64,000 bases of DNA from Afipia birgiae 34632. GTDB taxonomy: Bacteria > Pseudomonadota > Alphaproteobacteria > Rhizobiales > Xanthobacteraceae. Below are positions 53,355 through 62,476 of the stretch, piece after piece. The notes under the pieces were generated by a model, which did not search any database, had not been told where the DNA came from, and saw only the letters and a program-made list of their open reading frames with translations. Position 1 is the first letter of the stretch, and each line of letters starts with the position of its first letter. The DNA is taken from positions 764,759 to 828,758 of the forward strand of contig NZ_HG326654.1 in assembly GCF_000308295.2 (NCBI RefSeq). The letters are read 5' to 3'. The position numbers were made by a program, and so were the translations under genes.

Positions 53355-54639
53355 CTAACGCGCGGCCGATACGCCAAGCTCCCGCACCAGCCCGAACCAC
53401 AGCGCGGTCAGTTCGCGCGCAGCGGGGTCCTTGCTCGGCTTCAGCCGGACCGCGGTGTGCACCAGCACGAGCTTCGAGACCGGATCGACGAAGATCGCCT
53501 GCCCGTTGGTGCCAAGCATCGCGAACATGCGGCGCTTCGCCGGCATGATCCAGGTCTGGTAGCCGTATCCATAGAACGGCGTCGCCACGCGCGGCGAACG
53601 GAATGATCCCTCGGGAGCGGTGGTCGCCTCGATCACCCATGATTCCGGAATGATTCCGCCGCCGTCCCGGGCGAGCAGAAGGCCAAAACGCGCATAGTCC
53701 CGCAGCCGCGCAGCGAGACAGCAATAGGCCTGCTCCTGATTGTGGCCATCGACAGTCCAGCTTGCTTCATCCTCCGCGCCCATCGGCTTCCAGATCTTCT
53801 CGGACAGATAGTCCGACAGGCGCTTGCCGGTCGCGGCCATCAGCACAAGCCCGAGGGTTTCGGTCTGCGATCCGGCATAGGCGAATTTCGTTTCCGCCGG
53901 CGCAAACCGGGTGCTGTAGCGGCGAAGCAGATTGGCGGCGCTCGGCAAATCTGAGCGGCGCAGATCGCGGCTGAAGGCAAAAGCATCGTCCTTGCCATCA
54001 TAGACTTCGGAAAACTCAATGCCTGCGCTCATGGTCAGCAGCGCGCAGCGATGTCTGGCCGTAGGCGCTGCCCTTCATCTCCGGCACATAATCCTGCGCC
54101 AGATCTCCGATCGAGCGGATCTTGCCCTCCTTGATGGCGATGCCGACCAGCATCGCAACCATGGTTTTCACCATCGAGTTGGAGAGCAGACGGTCGGTGT
54201 CGCGGCGTCCGTACTGATAACGCTCGAACAGAATGGTCGAATCCCTCGCGATCAGCAGTCCCGTCGCGGGATGCCGCGCCAGATACTGGTCGATGGTGCG
54301 GCGCGCGCCATCGAAATCATAGTGCCAGCCGGCGCGGCCGCAATCGCGCGCCAGCGGGGATGGCTCAGCGGGAGGAAGCACCGCATGTGCGGGCAGCAGC
54401 CTGTCGAAATTGCTGAACGTCGCGACCATGTAATCCTGACGCGTCCGGTCGGCGATGGTGCCGAGCGGGTAATTCCGGCCGGCGCCGTAAGCCTCGGCAT
54501 CCGGTCCCGAATTGGAAAACGACGGCGCGCATGTCGGCATCGCAGGCGCCTCCTCCGCCCTCGCCGTGCCGCCGCCAAACAGCAGGGCGCAAAGACATGC
54601 TGCCGCGCGCAACCGGTTCAGGGCGGACAAAAATGTCAT
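53355..54639 (-). pseudogene. Serine hydrolase (beta-lactamase-like) gene broken by a frameshift
   Basis: Two overlapping frames on the minus strand together encode a full-length class C beta-lactamase-related serine hydrolase. The first (54016-54639, 207 codons) has a signal peptide and the catalytic SMVK box (Ser 155, Lys 158). It ends in TSLRAADHERRH and a stop. The second (53355-54032) carries MSAGIEFSEVY, then KFAYAGSQTETLGLVLM (YxS position of the YxN motif) and the C-terminal domain. One missing base in the GCGCGCTGCTGAC stretch at about 54030 would restore TSLRALLTMSAGIEF. It is either a recent pseudogene or an assembly error. Confidence 0.85.
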
Positions 54640-54803
54640 CGGAGATTCCCGGTGTCCTCAATCCGAAGTTCGTTTCATTCAATTCCCCCCGAGGATGGCG
54701 CGGGACAGTATCGCGTTCAAGCCAGGCCGGGCGATGAACCAGCCTGCGCTGCCGCCCGACAAACCTGTGTCCGGGAACATAACCCCGGATCACGGGGGAT
54801 AGA

Positions 54804-55049
54804 ATGAAAGCAGTCGTTCTCGCGGCTCTTGGGACCGTCGTCGGTCTCATTCTTGGAGTGGCGCTGGGCATCCTGGCGGGAATCGCCTGGGTCAGCATTT
54901 TCAACACCACTGATTTCGAAGGTTACAGCGCGATGCTGGTGTTCTTCACCTTCGCGCCCGCCGGCGCCGTTCTCGGCGGGCTCATCGGCGCGATATGGGC
55001 CGCTTACGCCGCCTCACGCGCGCGCATCCGCGTGGAAAGCGACGCCTGA
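54804..55049 (+). CDS. Small two-helix membrane protein
   Basis: An 81-residue protein with two hydrophobic helices: VVLAALGTVVGLILGVALGILAGIAWVSIF (Gly-rich, zipper-like) and FFTFAPAGAVLGGLIGAIWAAYAA. The Gly-x-x-x-Gly spacing suggests tight helix packing. It ends in a basic-acidic tail ASRARIRVESDA. The start has GGGGG upstream. I cannot name a family. It lies between the serine hydrolase fragment and the second SnoaL-like gene. Confidence 0.6.
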   Translation: MKAVVLAALGTVVGLILGVALGILAGIAWVSIFNTTDFEGYSAMLVFFTFAPAGAVLGGLIGAIWAAYAASRARIRVESDA

Positions 55050-55287
55050 CGCCCATTCAGCGCCGCCGGGCTGCCGCCGTTTGCGCCACCACACGTTCTG
55101 ATTGAATGTTGAGCGCCAAACCCGCGTTTCGCACAATTGTGCATTGCAATATCGTGCATTGCCATCCGGGTTAAATTTGATACTTCCACTGTCATCAATT
55201 TGGAATTCCAGCATCCAGGCCCGGCGTCATCGGCGACGCCACATGGGCAGTTTGCTGCGTGGCTAAGTGACATTTCAGGACCTCAAA

Positions 55288-55719
55288 ATGACAGAGCAGA
55301 GCCTCTGGCGTTTCTCGCGCGCGTTTCATCGTGCACTGAACGAGCGCCAGACCGATCACCTTGAATCGATCCTCGACGATAACGTCGACTGGGCGATTTA
55401 CGGTCCGATCGACATGTTCGCCTTTCTGGGCCCCCGCCACGGCAAGCGCGCCGTGATCGACGTCGTTCGCGAAATCTCCGGGATCGTCAGTCTCCACCGT
55501 TTCGACCGGGAATCGATCATGATCGGCGAGGATTCCACGGCGTCGCTGATGCGGTACTCGCTGACGTCGACAACCTCGGGCACGCCGATCAGTGTCCGGA
55601 TCGCGATCTTCGCGAAGTTCAAGGCCGGCCGCCTGATCAGCCTTCGCGCTATCATCGACACGTTCGATCTGGTCGAGCAGGCGCTGGGCCGTCAGATTCA
55701 CCTCCCCAAGATCGCGTAA
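55288..55719 (+). CDS. SnoaL-like (NTF2-fold) protein, copy 2
   Basis: A 143-residue NTF2-fold protein, MTEQSLWRFSRAFHRALNER, then LESILDDNVDWAIYGPIDMFAFLGPRHGK, strands SLMRYSLTSTTSGTPISVRIAIFAKFKAGR and LRAIIDTFDLVEQALG. It is a diverged paralogue of the gene at 52890. The start was set at MTEQSLW (55288) because earlier Met residues add unrelated sequence. A terminator-like hairpin follows 30 bases after the stop. No reaction can be assigned. Confidence 0.8.
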   Translation: MTEQSLWRFSRAFHRALNERQTDHLESILDDNVDWAIYGPIDMFAFLGPRHGKRAVIDVVREISGIVSLHRFDRESIMIGEDSTASLMRYSLTSTTSGTPISVRIAIFAKFKAGRLISLRAIIDTFDLVEQALGRQIHLPKIA

Positions 55720-55748
55720 GGCAAGCCCCGGATTCCTTCGGCAACACG

Positions 55749-55775
55749 AGCGGCCCCGATGCGGGGCCGCTTGTG
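55749..55775 (+). terminator. Terminator-like hairpin after the second SnoaL-like gene
   Basis: The stem AGCGGCCCC / GGGGCCGCT with loop GATGC is followed by TTGTGT. The T-run is weak, so termination may need help or be Rho-dependent. Confidence 0.6.
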
Positions 55776-55954
55776 TATGCAGCGTCTCACAAGGTTCATG
55801 CGCCTGAACCCGCCGAGACACAATTGCGACAAACACAATTGAGACAACATCGCTGCGACCAGCGACGATGGCGTCGAAAGACGATATTAACCTGCTTGAT
55901 AACTTGATGGCTCCTGATCAGCCATAACGACCCGCGAATGCCGGACGCAATGCA

Positions 55955-56851
55955 ATGACGCCGCGAATGCCGCACCTCACGCCATCACGAAGCTGGATCA
56001 CAATCGCGCTGGCCGCGGCGTGCAGCTTGTCTGTCGCCACCGCCGATGTCGCGCTGGCAGAGGATGGCGCGGGACCGGAAGCGGTTGAAGTCACCGAAAC
56101 CGCAACGCCGGAATTCATCGAGCCTGCGGACATCGACTGGAGCATCCTCAACACCGATCCCTCATCGGTTTATGAATCGCCCTCCGCGATCGACCGCAAG
56201 GTCCGCGCCGCAATCGATGACCCGTGGTCATGGAGCCGCAACGACAGGCCGGACGGATCGTCCGCCGTCACCATCAAGCAGCCCATCACGCCGTTCTGGG
56301 ATACCCGCGTCGGCGCCGACCTGAACGTCGCAACGCAGACGCCGACGACCTCGTCGGAGGTTCTGGCGCAGAAGATCGCTCACGACAATCAGCTCACGCA
56401 ATCGTCGGGCAGCGCATGGGCGGCGATGACCGCGCCCGGCCTCGGCTCGATCTGGGACAAGACCGCCATCGAGGCGCGTACCGATCCCGCGCAGGACCAG
56501 AGCAAGCTCGCAACCTCGCTGACCAAATCCTTGCCGTTCGGCGGCGATCAATACTCGCTCACGCTTCAGAACGGTTACAACGTCACGCAGCAAACGCTGG
56601 TGCCGGTGTTCGGCCTCGGCGCGTCGTCGCGGATTTACGAAGTCGATCAGTCGGCCAGACTGGGTATCGTTGAAACCGGCACCAGTTTCATCGCGGGCCA
56701 GACCCATTCGACCGCCGACGATAAATGGCTGCGCCGAATCGGCGCGGAACAGAAACTGTTCGGCGGCGTCACCGTCACTGGATCGATCAGCGAGACGCCG
56801 GACGGAAGCGCCAACCGCAGCCTGACCGCGGGCTTCAAGACCCGCTGGTAA
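55955..56851 (+). CDS. Secreted hypothetical protein with repetitive strands
   Basis: A 298-residue protein with a signal peptide (about 1-35, ending VALA) and an acidic N-terminal segment (EDGAGPEAVEVTETATPEFIE). The rest has alternating strands, such as TRVGADLNVATQTPTT, SLTKSLPFGGDQYSLTLQNGYNVTQQT, RRIGAEQKLFGGVTVTGSISETPDGSANRSLTAGFKTRW, suggestive of an outer-membrane beta-barrel. The C-terminal Trp agrees with this. It resembles conserved Bradyrhizobium-type proteins without function. The start at 55955 has no strong Shine-Dalgarno site; a later start within the signal region is possible. Confidence 0.65.
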   Translation: MTPRMPHLTPSRSWITIALAAACSLSVATADVALAEDGAGPEAVEVTETATPEFIEPADIDWSILNTDPSSVYESPSAIDRKVRAAIDDPWSWSRNDRPDGSSAVTIKQPITPFWDTRVGADLNVATQTPTTSSEVLAQKIAHDNQLTQSSGSAWAAMTAPGLGSIWDKTAIEARTDPAQDQSKLATSLTKSLPFGGDQYSLTLQNGYNVTQQTLVPVFGLGASSRIYEVDQSARLGIVETGTSFIAGQTHSTADDKWLRRIGAEQKLFGGVTVTGSISETPDGSANRSLTAGFKTRW

Positions 56852-57025
56852 GTTCCGCTTAACCGAATGGCTACCATCCCGCAGTTTCTCGTTTTGTCCA
56901 CGGTATGAATAGGCCTTCGCCGCATCCCCGCCGCGTTTCGGTCACGATCGGCTGGACTGATGTACCTCTATTCGTCGTGCGGGGGACATCCGCGCTCGCT
57001 CAACTCGCGAAACAAGGAACAGCCG

Positions 57026-57439
57026 ATGAACGCTCTTCAGGCAGAAAAGTCCGAAATCACTGATGAGGACAAGAACCTCGCCGCCGTCACCGAAGTCGAA
57101 GCCGGGATTCGAGATTTCGTCCGCAAGGACGTCGCCTATCTCCGCCGCAACCCGGCATCACCGGCCACCGACGCACCGGCAGATACATCCGCCGAAGCGG
57201 CGGTCTCAAGCGTCAACACGCTGATCCACCGCGTCGCGGGCGCATCGCTCGGCGAAATCGAAAATCTGATCGCGGAGCTCGAAGGACTGCGCACGCTGAT
57301 GCACAACGAAGGCCAGCGCATCCAGCGCGAACTCGCCGGCTACGCCCAGCTCGGCCAGACCGCGATGAAATCGACACGCATGATCGCCGACAATCTGGCG
57401 CAGTGGAAGCGAACCGCTCCCGAACCGCGCCAGGACTAA
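57026..57439 (+). CDS. Small conserved hypothetical protein with helical C-terminus
   Basis: A 137-residue soluble protein. After a charged N-terminus (MNALQAEKSEITDEDKNLAAV) it has a Pro/Ala-rich linker (RRNPASPATDAPADTSAEA) and a helical region (SVNTLIHRVAGASLGEIENLIAELEGLRTLMHNEGQRIQRELAGYAQ). The last segment (QTAMKSTRMIADNLAQWK) is amphipathic. The coiled-coil-like part could mediate oligomers. No family is known to me beyond Bradyrhizobium-type relatives. The ATG at 57026 is the likely start. Confidence 0.65.
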   Translation: MNALQAEKSEITDEDKNLAAVTEVEAGIRDFVRKDVAYLRRNPASPATDAPADTSAEAAVSSVNTLIHRVAGASLGEIENLIAELEGLRTLMHNEGQRIQRELAGYAQLGQTAMKSTRMIADNLAQWKRTAPEPRQD

Positions 57440-57571
57440 CCAAGGACTGAACTCTATTTGTCGGGCATGATCTTTCAGGATGACGCCTAGGCAAATTCTC
57501 CCTGAGACTTGTCGCCGCCCCTCCATGACACGAGCGGGCGGCGCTTTTTCCTTGTCGCATGCCTGAGACGT

Positions 57572-58051
57572 CTAGGCGGCGGGCCGCCTCGGCGCGAACA
57601 CCGAGCCCATGAACGAGAACGCCAGTTCGCCGCGCTGGTTGACGCCGGTGTTGTAGAAGCCGACGAAACCAAATTGCGGACGCGACTCCAGCGGACGCAT
57701 CGAGGTGACCTCCGACGCATAGGTCAGCGTATCGCCGGCCAGCACCGGCTTAATCCATTTCAGTTCGCGAAAGCCCGGCGAGGGACCTGTCGCGACCGGC
57801 TTTTCGCCGCGCGCGATCAACTCCGCCGCCTCGCGCTGGAAGCTCGCGACCGTCAGCTTCATATAGACCGCGGCGACGTGCCATCCCGATGCGGCGAGAC
57901 CGCCGAACACAGACTTGCGGCCCGCCTCCTCGTCGAGATGAAAGGGCTGCGGATCGAACTTCGTGGCGAAGGCCTTGATGTTCTCCGGCGTAAACGTGAA
58001 CGATCCCAGTTCGCGGCGATCGCCGATCTTGATGTCGTCGAAATACGGCAT
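57572..58051 (-). CDS. MaoC-like dehydratase, first of a pair
   Basis: A 159-residue hotdog-fold protein of the MaoC/R-hydratase group. FATKFDPQPFHLDEE contains the catalytic Asp-His pair of R-specific enoyl-CoA hydratases (about D33 and H38), followed by GGLAASGWHVAAVYM. It would hydrate trans-2-enoyl-CoA or dehydrate the 3-hydroxyacyl-CoA. The acyl chain length is not predictable. It starts 9 bases after the stop of a second MaoC-like gene (58061-58522) on the same strand, so the two may make a heterodimer, as some two-subunit MaoC enzymes do. Confidence 0.87.
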   Translation of the reverse strand: MPYFDDIKIGDRRELGSFTFTPENIKAFATKFDPQPFHLDEEAGRKSVFGGLAASGWHVAAVYMKLTVASFQREAAELIARGEKPVATGPSPGFRELKWIKPVLAGDTLTYASEVTSMRPLESRPQFGFVGFYNTGVNQRGELAFSFMGSVFAPRRPAA

Positions 58052-58060
58052 TGCGGAACC

Positions 58061-58522
58061 TTACGTCGCTTCCACGGCATGTCGCCGCAGGACCATAATC
58101 TTAATCGTACTGAACATGAGAACCTGCCCGGATGCGTTTCGCATCTCCTGCTTGAGATGGACAAATCCGATGTCCGGCATGCTCTTCGATTCACGCGTGT
58201 CGAGGACCTCGACATCAAGCATGAGATCGTCTCCCGGCCGCAGCGGCGAGACCCACTTGACCTCCTCGACCCCCGGAGCGCCCATTGAAGCGATGCCGCT
58301 GATGAAACCGTCCCATGCCATGCGCATCCAGAGTGCGCACATATGCCAGCCGGAGCCCGACAGGCCTTTCAGAATCGTGCGGCTGGCGGCTTCCTCATCG
58401 AGATGCATGGGCTGTGGATCGAACTCGGTGGCAAATTCAATAATGTCCTCGCGGGAAACATGATGCGGGCCGAATGTACCAAGATGACCGGGCTTAAAGT
58501 CTTCGAATGTGAGTTTCATCAT
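58061..58522 (-). CDS. MaoC-like dehydratase, second of a pair
   Basis: A 153-residue hotdog-fold protein with EFATEFDPQPMHLDEEAAS (catalytic Asp about 35 and His about 40) and GLSGSGWHMCALWMRM. It shares this core with the neighbour at 57572, though the N-termini differ (MMKLTFEDFKPGHLGTFGPH here). It starts at the first of two adjacent ATG codons at 58522; a longer open frame upstream is not supported. The pair is probably one operon. Substrate and chain length remain unknown. Confidence 0.87.
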   Translation of the reverse strand: MMKLTFEDFKPGHLGTFGPHHVSREDIIEFATEFDPQPMHLDEEAASRTILKGLSGSGWHMCALWMRMAWDGFISGIASMGAPGVEEVKWVSPLRPGDDLMLDVEVLDTRESKSMPDIGFVHLKQEMRNASGQVLMFSTIKIMVLRRHAVEAT

Positions 58523-58738
58523 TTCAATCGCGTTGTGGATAGGCGCAGTTTGGCCGTTATTTGGAGACACCTCAAGTGAGGCGTTTCGCCGTCGCCTTCC
58601 GTCCTTTTCGGCGATATGCGACAACCCTCAGCATCCGGAGCGAGTCAGTCGGCCGCTGATTCGCTCAATCGCCTGACGGCTCCGGGCGCCCGTTCGCCTG
58701 CCGTCGCTCATCTCTGCGGTTTATCTGGAGACAAACCC

Positions 58739-59044
58739 ATGTTTCAGTTTCAGGATCTTTTCCAGTGGGACAGGTTCATCACGCCCACCATCATCAAGGT
58801 ATTCTACTGGCTGGTGATCGCGCTGATCATCCTGTTCGGCATCGCGGGTATATTCTCAGCGCTGACCCTGATGGCGATCAGCCCGTTCGGCGGGTTCATC
58901 CAGTTGCTGTCGGCACTGGCGGGCATCGTCGTCGGAATCATTTTCTCGCGCATCAGCGCCGAACTGATTCTGATCGTATTCCGGATCAACGAACATCTCG
59001 GCGCGATCCGCGATCAGGGCCGCGACCACGAGCGGCAGGTTTAG
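58739..59044 (+). CDS. DUF4282 small membrane protein
   Basis: A 101-residue membrane protein. MFQFQDLFQWDRFITPTIIK is the conserved DUF4282 N-terminus, followed by a helix (VFYWLVIALIILFGIAGIFSAL) and a second (GGFIQLLSALAGIVVGIIFSRISAELIL). A short tail IVFRINEHLGAIRDQGRDHERQV ends the protein. The function is unknown. The ATG at 58739 has TGGAG about 12 bases upstream. A palindromic pair follows at 59055. Confidence 0.88.
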   Translation: MFQFQDLFQWDRFITPTIIKVFYWLVIALIILFGIAGIFSALTLMAISPFGGFIQLLSALAGIVVGIIFSRISAELILIVFRINEHLGAIRDQGRDHERQV

Positions 59045-59054
59045 ATCTCTTTCT

Positions 59055-59171
59055 GGTCATCCCGGCGAAAGCCGGGATCCATACTCCCTGAGAGACGATT
59101 GGGTTCGTGGAAGTTGATCCCTTCACAATCGCGGGACAGTGGTTATGGGTCCCGGCCTTCGCCGGGACGAC
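59055..59171. repeat. Inverted pair of CCCGGCGAAAGCCGGG repeats
   Basis: GTCATCCCGGCGAAAGCCGGGATCCA on the left mirrors TGGGTCCCGGCCTTCGCCGGGACGAC on the right, about 65 bases apart. It belongs to the same family as the pair at 14294-14414. It lies between the convergent DUF4282 and ychF genes. Confidence 0.83.
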
Positions 59172-59193
59172 TCGGAGAGTGTGTCCCGGTCGA

Positions 59194-60291
59194 CTACGTA
59201 TTAAACCGGAAATGCATCACGTCGCCGTCGGCGACAACGTATTCCTTGCCTTCCAGCCGCAGCTTGCCGGTGTCGCGCGCACCGGCCTCGCCGCCATTCG
59301 CGATGTAGTCGTCATAGGCGATGGTTTCGGCGCGGATGAAGCCCTTTTCGAAATCGGTATGGATCACGCCGGCCGCCGCGGGCGCCTTGGTGCCCTTGGT
59401 GATGGTCCAGGCGCGGGCTTCCTTGGGGCCGACCGTGAAGTAGGTGATGAGATGAAGCAGCTCATAACCGGCACGGATCAGGCGATCGAGGCCGGCTTCT
59501 TCCAGCCCGAGCGTATCGAGGAAATCGGCGCGCTCCTCGCGCGACAGCGTCGCGATCTCGGATTCGATCTTGGCTGAAATCGCCACCGCAACCGCGCCTT
59601 CTTTCTTGGCGTGTTCGAACACGGCTTGCGAGAATGCGTTGCCGGTGGCGGCAGCGCCTTCCTCGACGTTGCAGACGTACAGCACGGGCTTCGACGTCAA
59701 CAGACCAAGCATGCGGAATGCACGCTCCTCCTCTGCCTTGCGTTCAAGAAAACGCGCCGGCTTGCCGTCGCGCAGCAGCTTCAGCGCGCGCTCGACCAGT
59801 TCGAGCTGCTCCTTGGCGTCCTTGTCGTTGCCCTTGGCCTTCTTGGAGAGATTGTCGACGCGCTTCTCGAGGCTGTCGAGGTCGGCCAGCATCAGTTCGG
59901 TTTCAATGGTTTCGATATCGGCCAGCGGCGCGATCTTGCCTTCGACATGGGTGATGTCGGAATCCTCAAAGCAGCGCACCACATGCGCCACCGCATCGAC
60001 TTCGCGGATGGTGGCGAGAAACTGGTTGCCGAGGCCCTCGCCCTTGGACGCACCGCGCACGAGGCCTGCGATGTCCACGAACGTCAGTTGCGTCGGGATG
60101 ATCTGCTGCGACTTCGCAATCTCCGACAACTTGTCGAGCCGCGGGTCCGGCACAGCAACCGCGCCGACATTCGGCTCGATGGTGCAGAACGGATAATTCG
60201 CTGCCTGCGCCGCCGCCGTTTCCGTCAGCGCGTTGAACAGAGTGGACTTGCCGACGTTGGGCAGTCCGACGATGCCGCATTTGAAACCCAT
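59194..60291 (-). CDS. ychF: Ribosome-associated ATPase YchF
   Basis: YchF (OLA1 family) is a ribosome-associated P-loop NTPase that prefers ATP and is linked to stress and redox control. The 365-residue product is standard length. G1 is [12 protein letters not shown] (7-18), G3 is [16 protein letters not shown] and the C-terminal TGS-like domain is [36 protein letters not shown]. The gene is the last of a block with pth and rplY, on the same strand. Start and end are as expected for the family. Confidence 0.97.
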   Translation of the reverse strand: MGFKCGIVGLPNVGKSTLFNALTETAAAQAANYPFCTIEPNVGAVAVPDPRLDKLSEIAKSQQIIPTQLTFVDIAGLVRGASKGEGLGNQFLATIREVDAVAHVVRCFEDSDITHVEGKIAPLADIETIETELMLADLDSLEKRVDNLSKKAKGNDKDAKEQLELVERALKLLRDGKPARFLERKAEEERAFRMLGLLTSKPVLYVCNVEEGAAATGNAFSQAVFEHAKKEGAVAVAISAKIESEIATLSREERADFLDTLGLEEAGLDRLIRAGYELLHLITYFTVGPKEARAWTITKGTKAPAAAGVIHTDFEKGFIRAETIAYDDYIANGGEAGARDTGKLRLEGKEYVVADGDVMHFRFNT

Positions 60292-60334
60292 GATTTTCTT
60301 TCGACTATGTCACGTCTGATCGATTGAATTCTGT

Positions 60335-60410
60335 CCGTCATACGCGGGCCCGACCCGCGTATCCATCTTCTTTGAAAAGATGGATGGCCGGGTCAAGGCC
60401 GGCCATGACA
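60335..60410. repeat. Three-hairpin intergenic repeat between pth and ychF
   Basis: Three stems lie in a row: ATACGCGGG CCCG CCCGCGTAT, then CCATCTTCTTTGAAAAGATGG, then ATGGCCGGGTCAAGGCCGGCCAT. Repeats of this three-stem form are frequent in Bradyrhizobium-type genomes. It lies in the 156-base gap between pth and ychF and could attenuate or stabilise the shared message. Confidence 0.7.
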
Positions 60411-60448
60411 GCATTGTTGTTCGTCAAGCATCGGCGAGAAACCCAGTG

Positions 60449-61057
60449 CTACTTGCCGCCGCCGTTGTCTTCGTTGGAGCCAAAGCCCTTGGCCTGCATT
60501 GCCAAGTGCACCTTGTTCTGAAACGTCGAGTCCTTGCCGGCCGCGAGCAATTCCGCGTTCTCGGCGATGATGTCGCACAACGCCTCGACCCACGGCCGCT
60601 CGGCCTTGGCGAAATCGTTGAGCACGTGGGCATGCACCAGTTCCTTGACGCCGGGATGGCCGACGCCGAGACGAACGCGGCGATAATCGTTGCCGACATG
60701 CGCGGAGATCGAGCGCAGTCCGTTGTGTCCGGCGATGCCGCCGCCGGTCTTCACGCGCACCTTCGCAGGCGGCAGTTCGATTTCGTCGTGCAGCACCACG
60801 ATGTCCGGCAGATCGATCTTGAAGAACTGCGCGGCTTCTCCGACGGAGCGGCCCGACTCGTTCATGAACGTCGCAGGCTTCAGAAGAACGACGCGCTCGC
60901 GCTCCAGCGTGCCTTCGGAGGTTTCGCCCTGAAAGCGACGGCGCCATGGTGCGAAACCATGACGCCGCGCGATCTCGTCGACAGCCATGAACCCGATATT
61001 GTGCCGGTTGCCCTGATACTTCGTGCCGGGGTTGCCCAGTCCGACGAACAGGCGCAT
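60449..61057 (-). CDS. pth: Peptidyl-tRNA hydrolase Pth
   Basis: Pth cleaves the ester bond of peptidyl-tRNA released from stalled ribosomes, recycling tRNA in the cytosol. The 202-residue product is normal length. The N-terminal motif [27 protein letters not shown] holds the catalytic His 19, [12 protein letters not shown] and [16 protein letters not shown] hold the conserved Asn and Asp, and [13 protein letters not shown] the substrate-binding Asn. The C-terminal tail is basic and flexible. It stands between rplY and ychF, on the same strand, in the order rplY-pth-ychF. The spacing to rplY is 32 bases, so they are co-transcribed. Confidence 0.97.
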   Translation of the reverse strand: MRLFVGLGNPGTKYQGNRHNIGFMAVDEIARRHGFAPWRRRFQGETSEGTLERERVVLLKPATFMNESGRSVGEAAQFFKIDLPDIVVLHDEIELPPAKVRVKTGGGIAGHNGLRSISAHVGNDYRRVRLGVGHPGVKELVHAHVLNDFAKAERPWVEALCDIIAENAELLAAGKDSTFQNKVHLAMQAKGFGSNEDNGGGK

Positions 61058-61089
61058 GGCGCGGGTTCTCTTGCTTTACGTCCTGGCCG

Positions 61090-61818
61090 CTATTTCTTCT
61101 TGTCGGCAGGTGCCTTGGCAGCCGCAGCCGCAGCCGCAGGCGCCTTGGCAGCACCGGCCGCAGGAGCCGCAGCACCGGCCGCAGGAGCAGCACCGGCCGC
61201 GGGAGCTGCGCCACCGGCAGCAGCCGCAGCAGCAGCCTTCAGTTCTTCGTTGTAGCCCGATGGCGGAACGATGGTGACCAGCGTTGCGTCGTCACGCGTC
61301 AGGAGCTTGACGTTCGCAGGCAGCTTGATGTCGGTGATGTGCAGCGAGTTCGAAATGTCGAGCTTGCCGACGTCGGCTTCGAGGTACTGCGGAATGTTGT
61401 CCGCCGGCACTTCGAGTTCGATGGTGTGGGTCACGATGTTGACCGTGCCGCCGCGCTTCACGCCCGGCGCGGTTTCGGCGTTCAGAACGTGCAGCGGAAC
61501 GCTGACGCGGATCTTGGCGCCTTCGCCGAGGCGGAGGAAATCCACATGCAGCGGGAAGTCGCGCACCGGATCGAGGCTGAAGTCGCGCGGAATCACGCGG
61601 TGCTTCTTGCCGTCGAGTTCGATGTCGTGGACCGTGGTGAGAAAACGTCCCGCATTGATGCGCAGACGCAGTTCCGCGTCGTCGAGCGAGATGGTGAGCG
61701 GGGGCTGGTTGTTGCCATAGATCACTGCCGGGATACGGCCAGCGCGACGTTCAGCCCGAGCGGCCCCCTTGCCGGCCTTCGGACGAGCGGTCGCCTTCAA
61801 TTCCTTGACGGTCGCCAT
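61090..61818 (-). CDS. rplY: Ribosomal protein L25 / general stress protein Ctc
   Basis: L25 binds 5S rRNA in the large ribosomal subunit. The 242-residue product is the long (Ctc) form. It starts VKELKATARPKAGKGAARAERRAGRIPAVIYG (the RNA-binding barrel), has RFLTTVHDIELDGKKHRVIPRD, and a C-terminal Ctc domain (about 95-190). The last 55 residues are Ala/Pro low complexity (repeats of AAPAAGA) ending KAPADKKK, which is usual for alphaproteobacterial L25. The length of the repeat varies between strains. A hairpin (61849-61865) lies about 30 bases before the start. Confidence 0.96.
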   Translation of the reverse strand: MATVKELKATARPKAGKGAARAERRAGRIPAVIYGNNQPPLTISLDDAELRLRINAGRFLTTVHDIELDGKKHRVIPRDFSLDPVRDFPLHVDFLRLGEGAKIRVSVPLHVLNAETAPGVKRGGTVNIVTHTIELEVPADNIPQYLEADVGKLDISNSLHITDIKLPANVKLLTRDDATLVTIVPPSGYNEELKAAAAAAAGGAAPAAGAAPAAGAAAPAAGAAKAPAAAAAAAKAPADKKK

Positions 61819-61848
61819 TGTTCAGTTCCTTGAGTCTTGAAAAGTGAA

Positions 61849-61865
61849 GGGCCGCTAAGCGGCCC
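61849..61865 (-). promoter_or_regulatory. Hairpin in the rplY leader
   Basis: On the minus strand GGGCCGC TTA GCGGCCC forms a 7-bp stem about 30 bases upstream of the rplY start. It may serve in leader-based control or as the end of an upstream transcript, but no T-run follows. I see no match to a known L25 leader. Confidence 0.35.
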
Positions 61866-62023
61866 GGTTTCACGCCGCGACAAGCCTCCAGGGGTGCGGG
61901 GGCCGCGAACGTGGCGGGTTCTTAGCCCCAAACCGCCAGAAAGACAAGGAAATCAGGGGATTTTATCGGTAATTTCGGCGGCAAAAGTGCACGCCGAAGG
62001 GGCAACTGGGGACCAGATAGCGC

Positions 62024-62254
62024 CTATTCAGCGGCCTGGGCGGGCTTAACGGCCAATCGATCGGGTTTGTTTGCCGGGTTGGAACCCGATACCGACGGCA
62101 ATCCCGCCAGCCAGTCTTCCGAGTCTGCCAAGGCGCGAAGCGCCTCGCATTTCCGCAACAGGCTCGCCCGCTCCTTCGCGTCGGTTGTCGAGGCGGCCAT
62201 CTCTTCGCAACGGGCGGCCCATTCGCGAAGCTCGACGGAATTGGTGTTGATCAT
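62024..62254 (-). CDS. Small helical conserved hypothetical protein
   Basis: A 76-residue protein: NSVELREWAARCEEMAASTTDAKERASLLRKCEALRALADSEDW, then a Pro/Asn-rich end LPSVSGSNPANKPDRLAVK. The first part should be one or two helices with heptad-like Leu and Ala. Similar short proteins, with an LRxWAxxCEEMA start, are common in Bradyrhizobium-type genomes without a known role. It lies upstream of rplY on the same strand, with about 205 bases between. Confidence 0.6.
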   Translation of the reverse strand: MINTNSVELREWAARCEEMAASTTDAKERASLLRKCEALRALADSEDWLAGLPSVSGSNPANKPDRLAVKPAQAAE

Positions 62255-62403
62255 CGGAACATCCTTACGGGAAAGGTGAGTTGCTCCCCCCTAGCCCAAA
62301 GATACCTATCCGCGCCCCAATACAAGTCATAACTATTTGATATTAAAGAGTTTTATACTCAATCGGCGACTCATCATAGAAATTGGGAACTTCCTCAGAA
62401 TGA

Positions 62404-62425
62404 GTGAGTTGAGTAATTTACTCAC
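62404..62425. promoter_or_regulatory. Operator-like palindrome upstream of the RHH gene
   Basis: GAGTAA T TTACTC (62411-62423) is a perfect palindrome, and GTGAGT to its left mirrors ACTCAC to its right. It lies in an AT-rich region about 52 bases before the ribbon-helix-helix gene. A dimer of the RHH protein could bind here to repress its own gene; this is inferred from position and symmetry. Confidence 0.5.
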
Positions 62426-62476
62426 GCTGCAACATGACGTCCGGTTGCGCTCCGGACGATCACACAGGAGGGAAAA

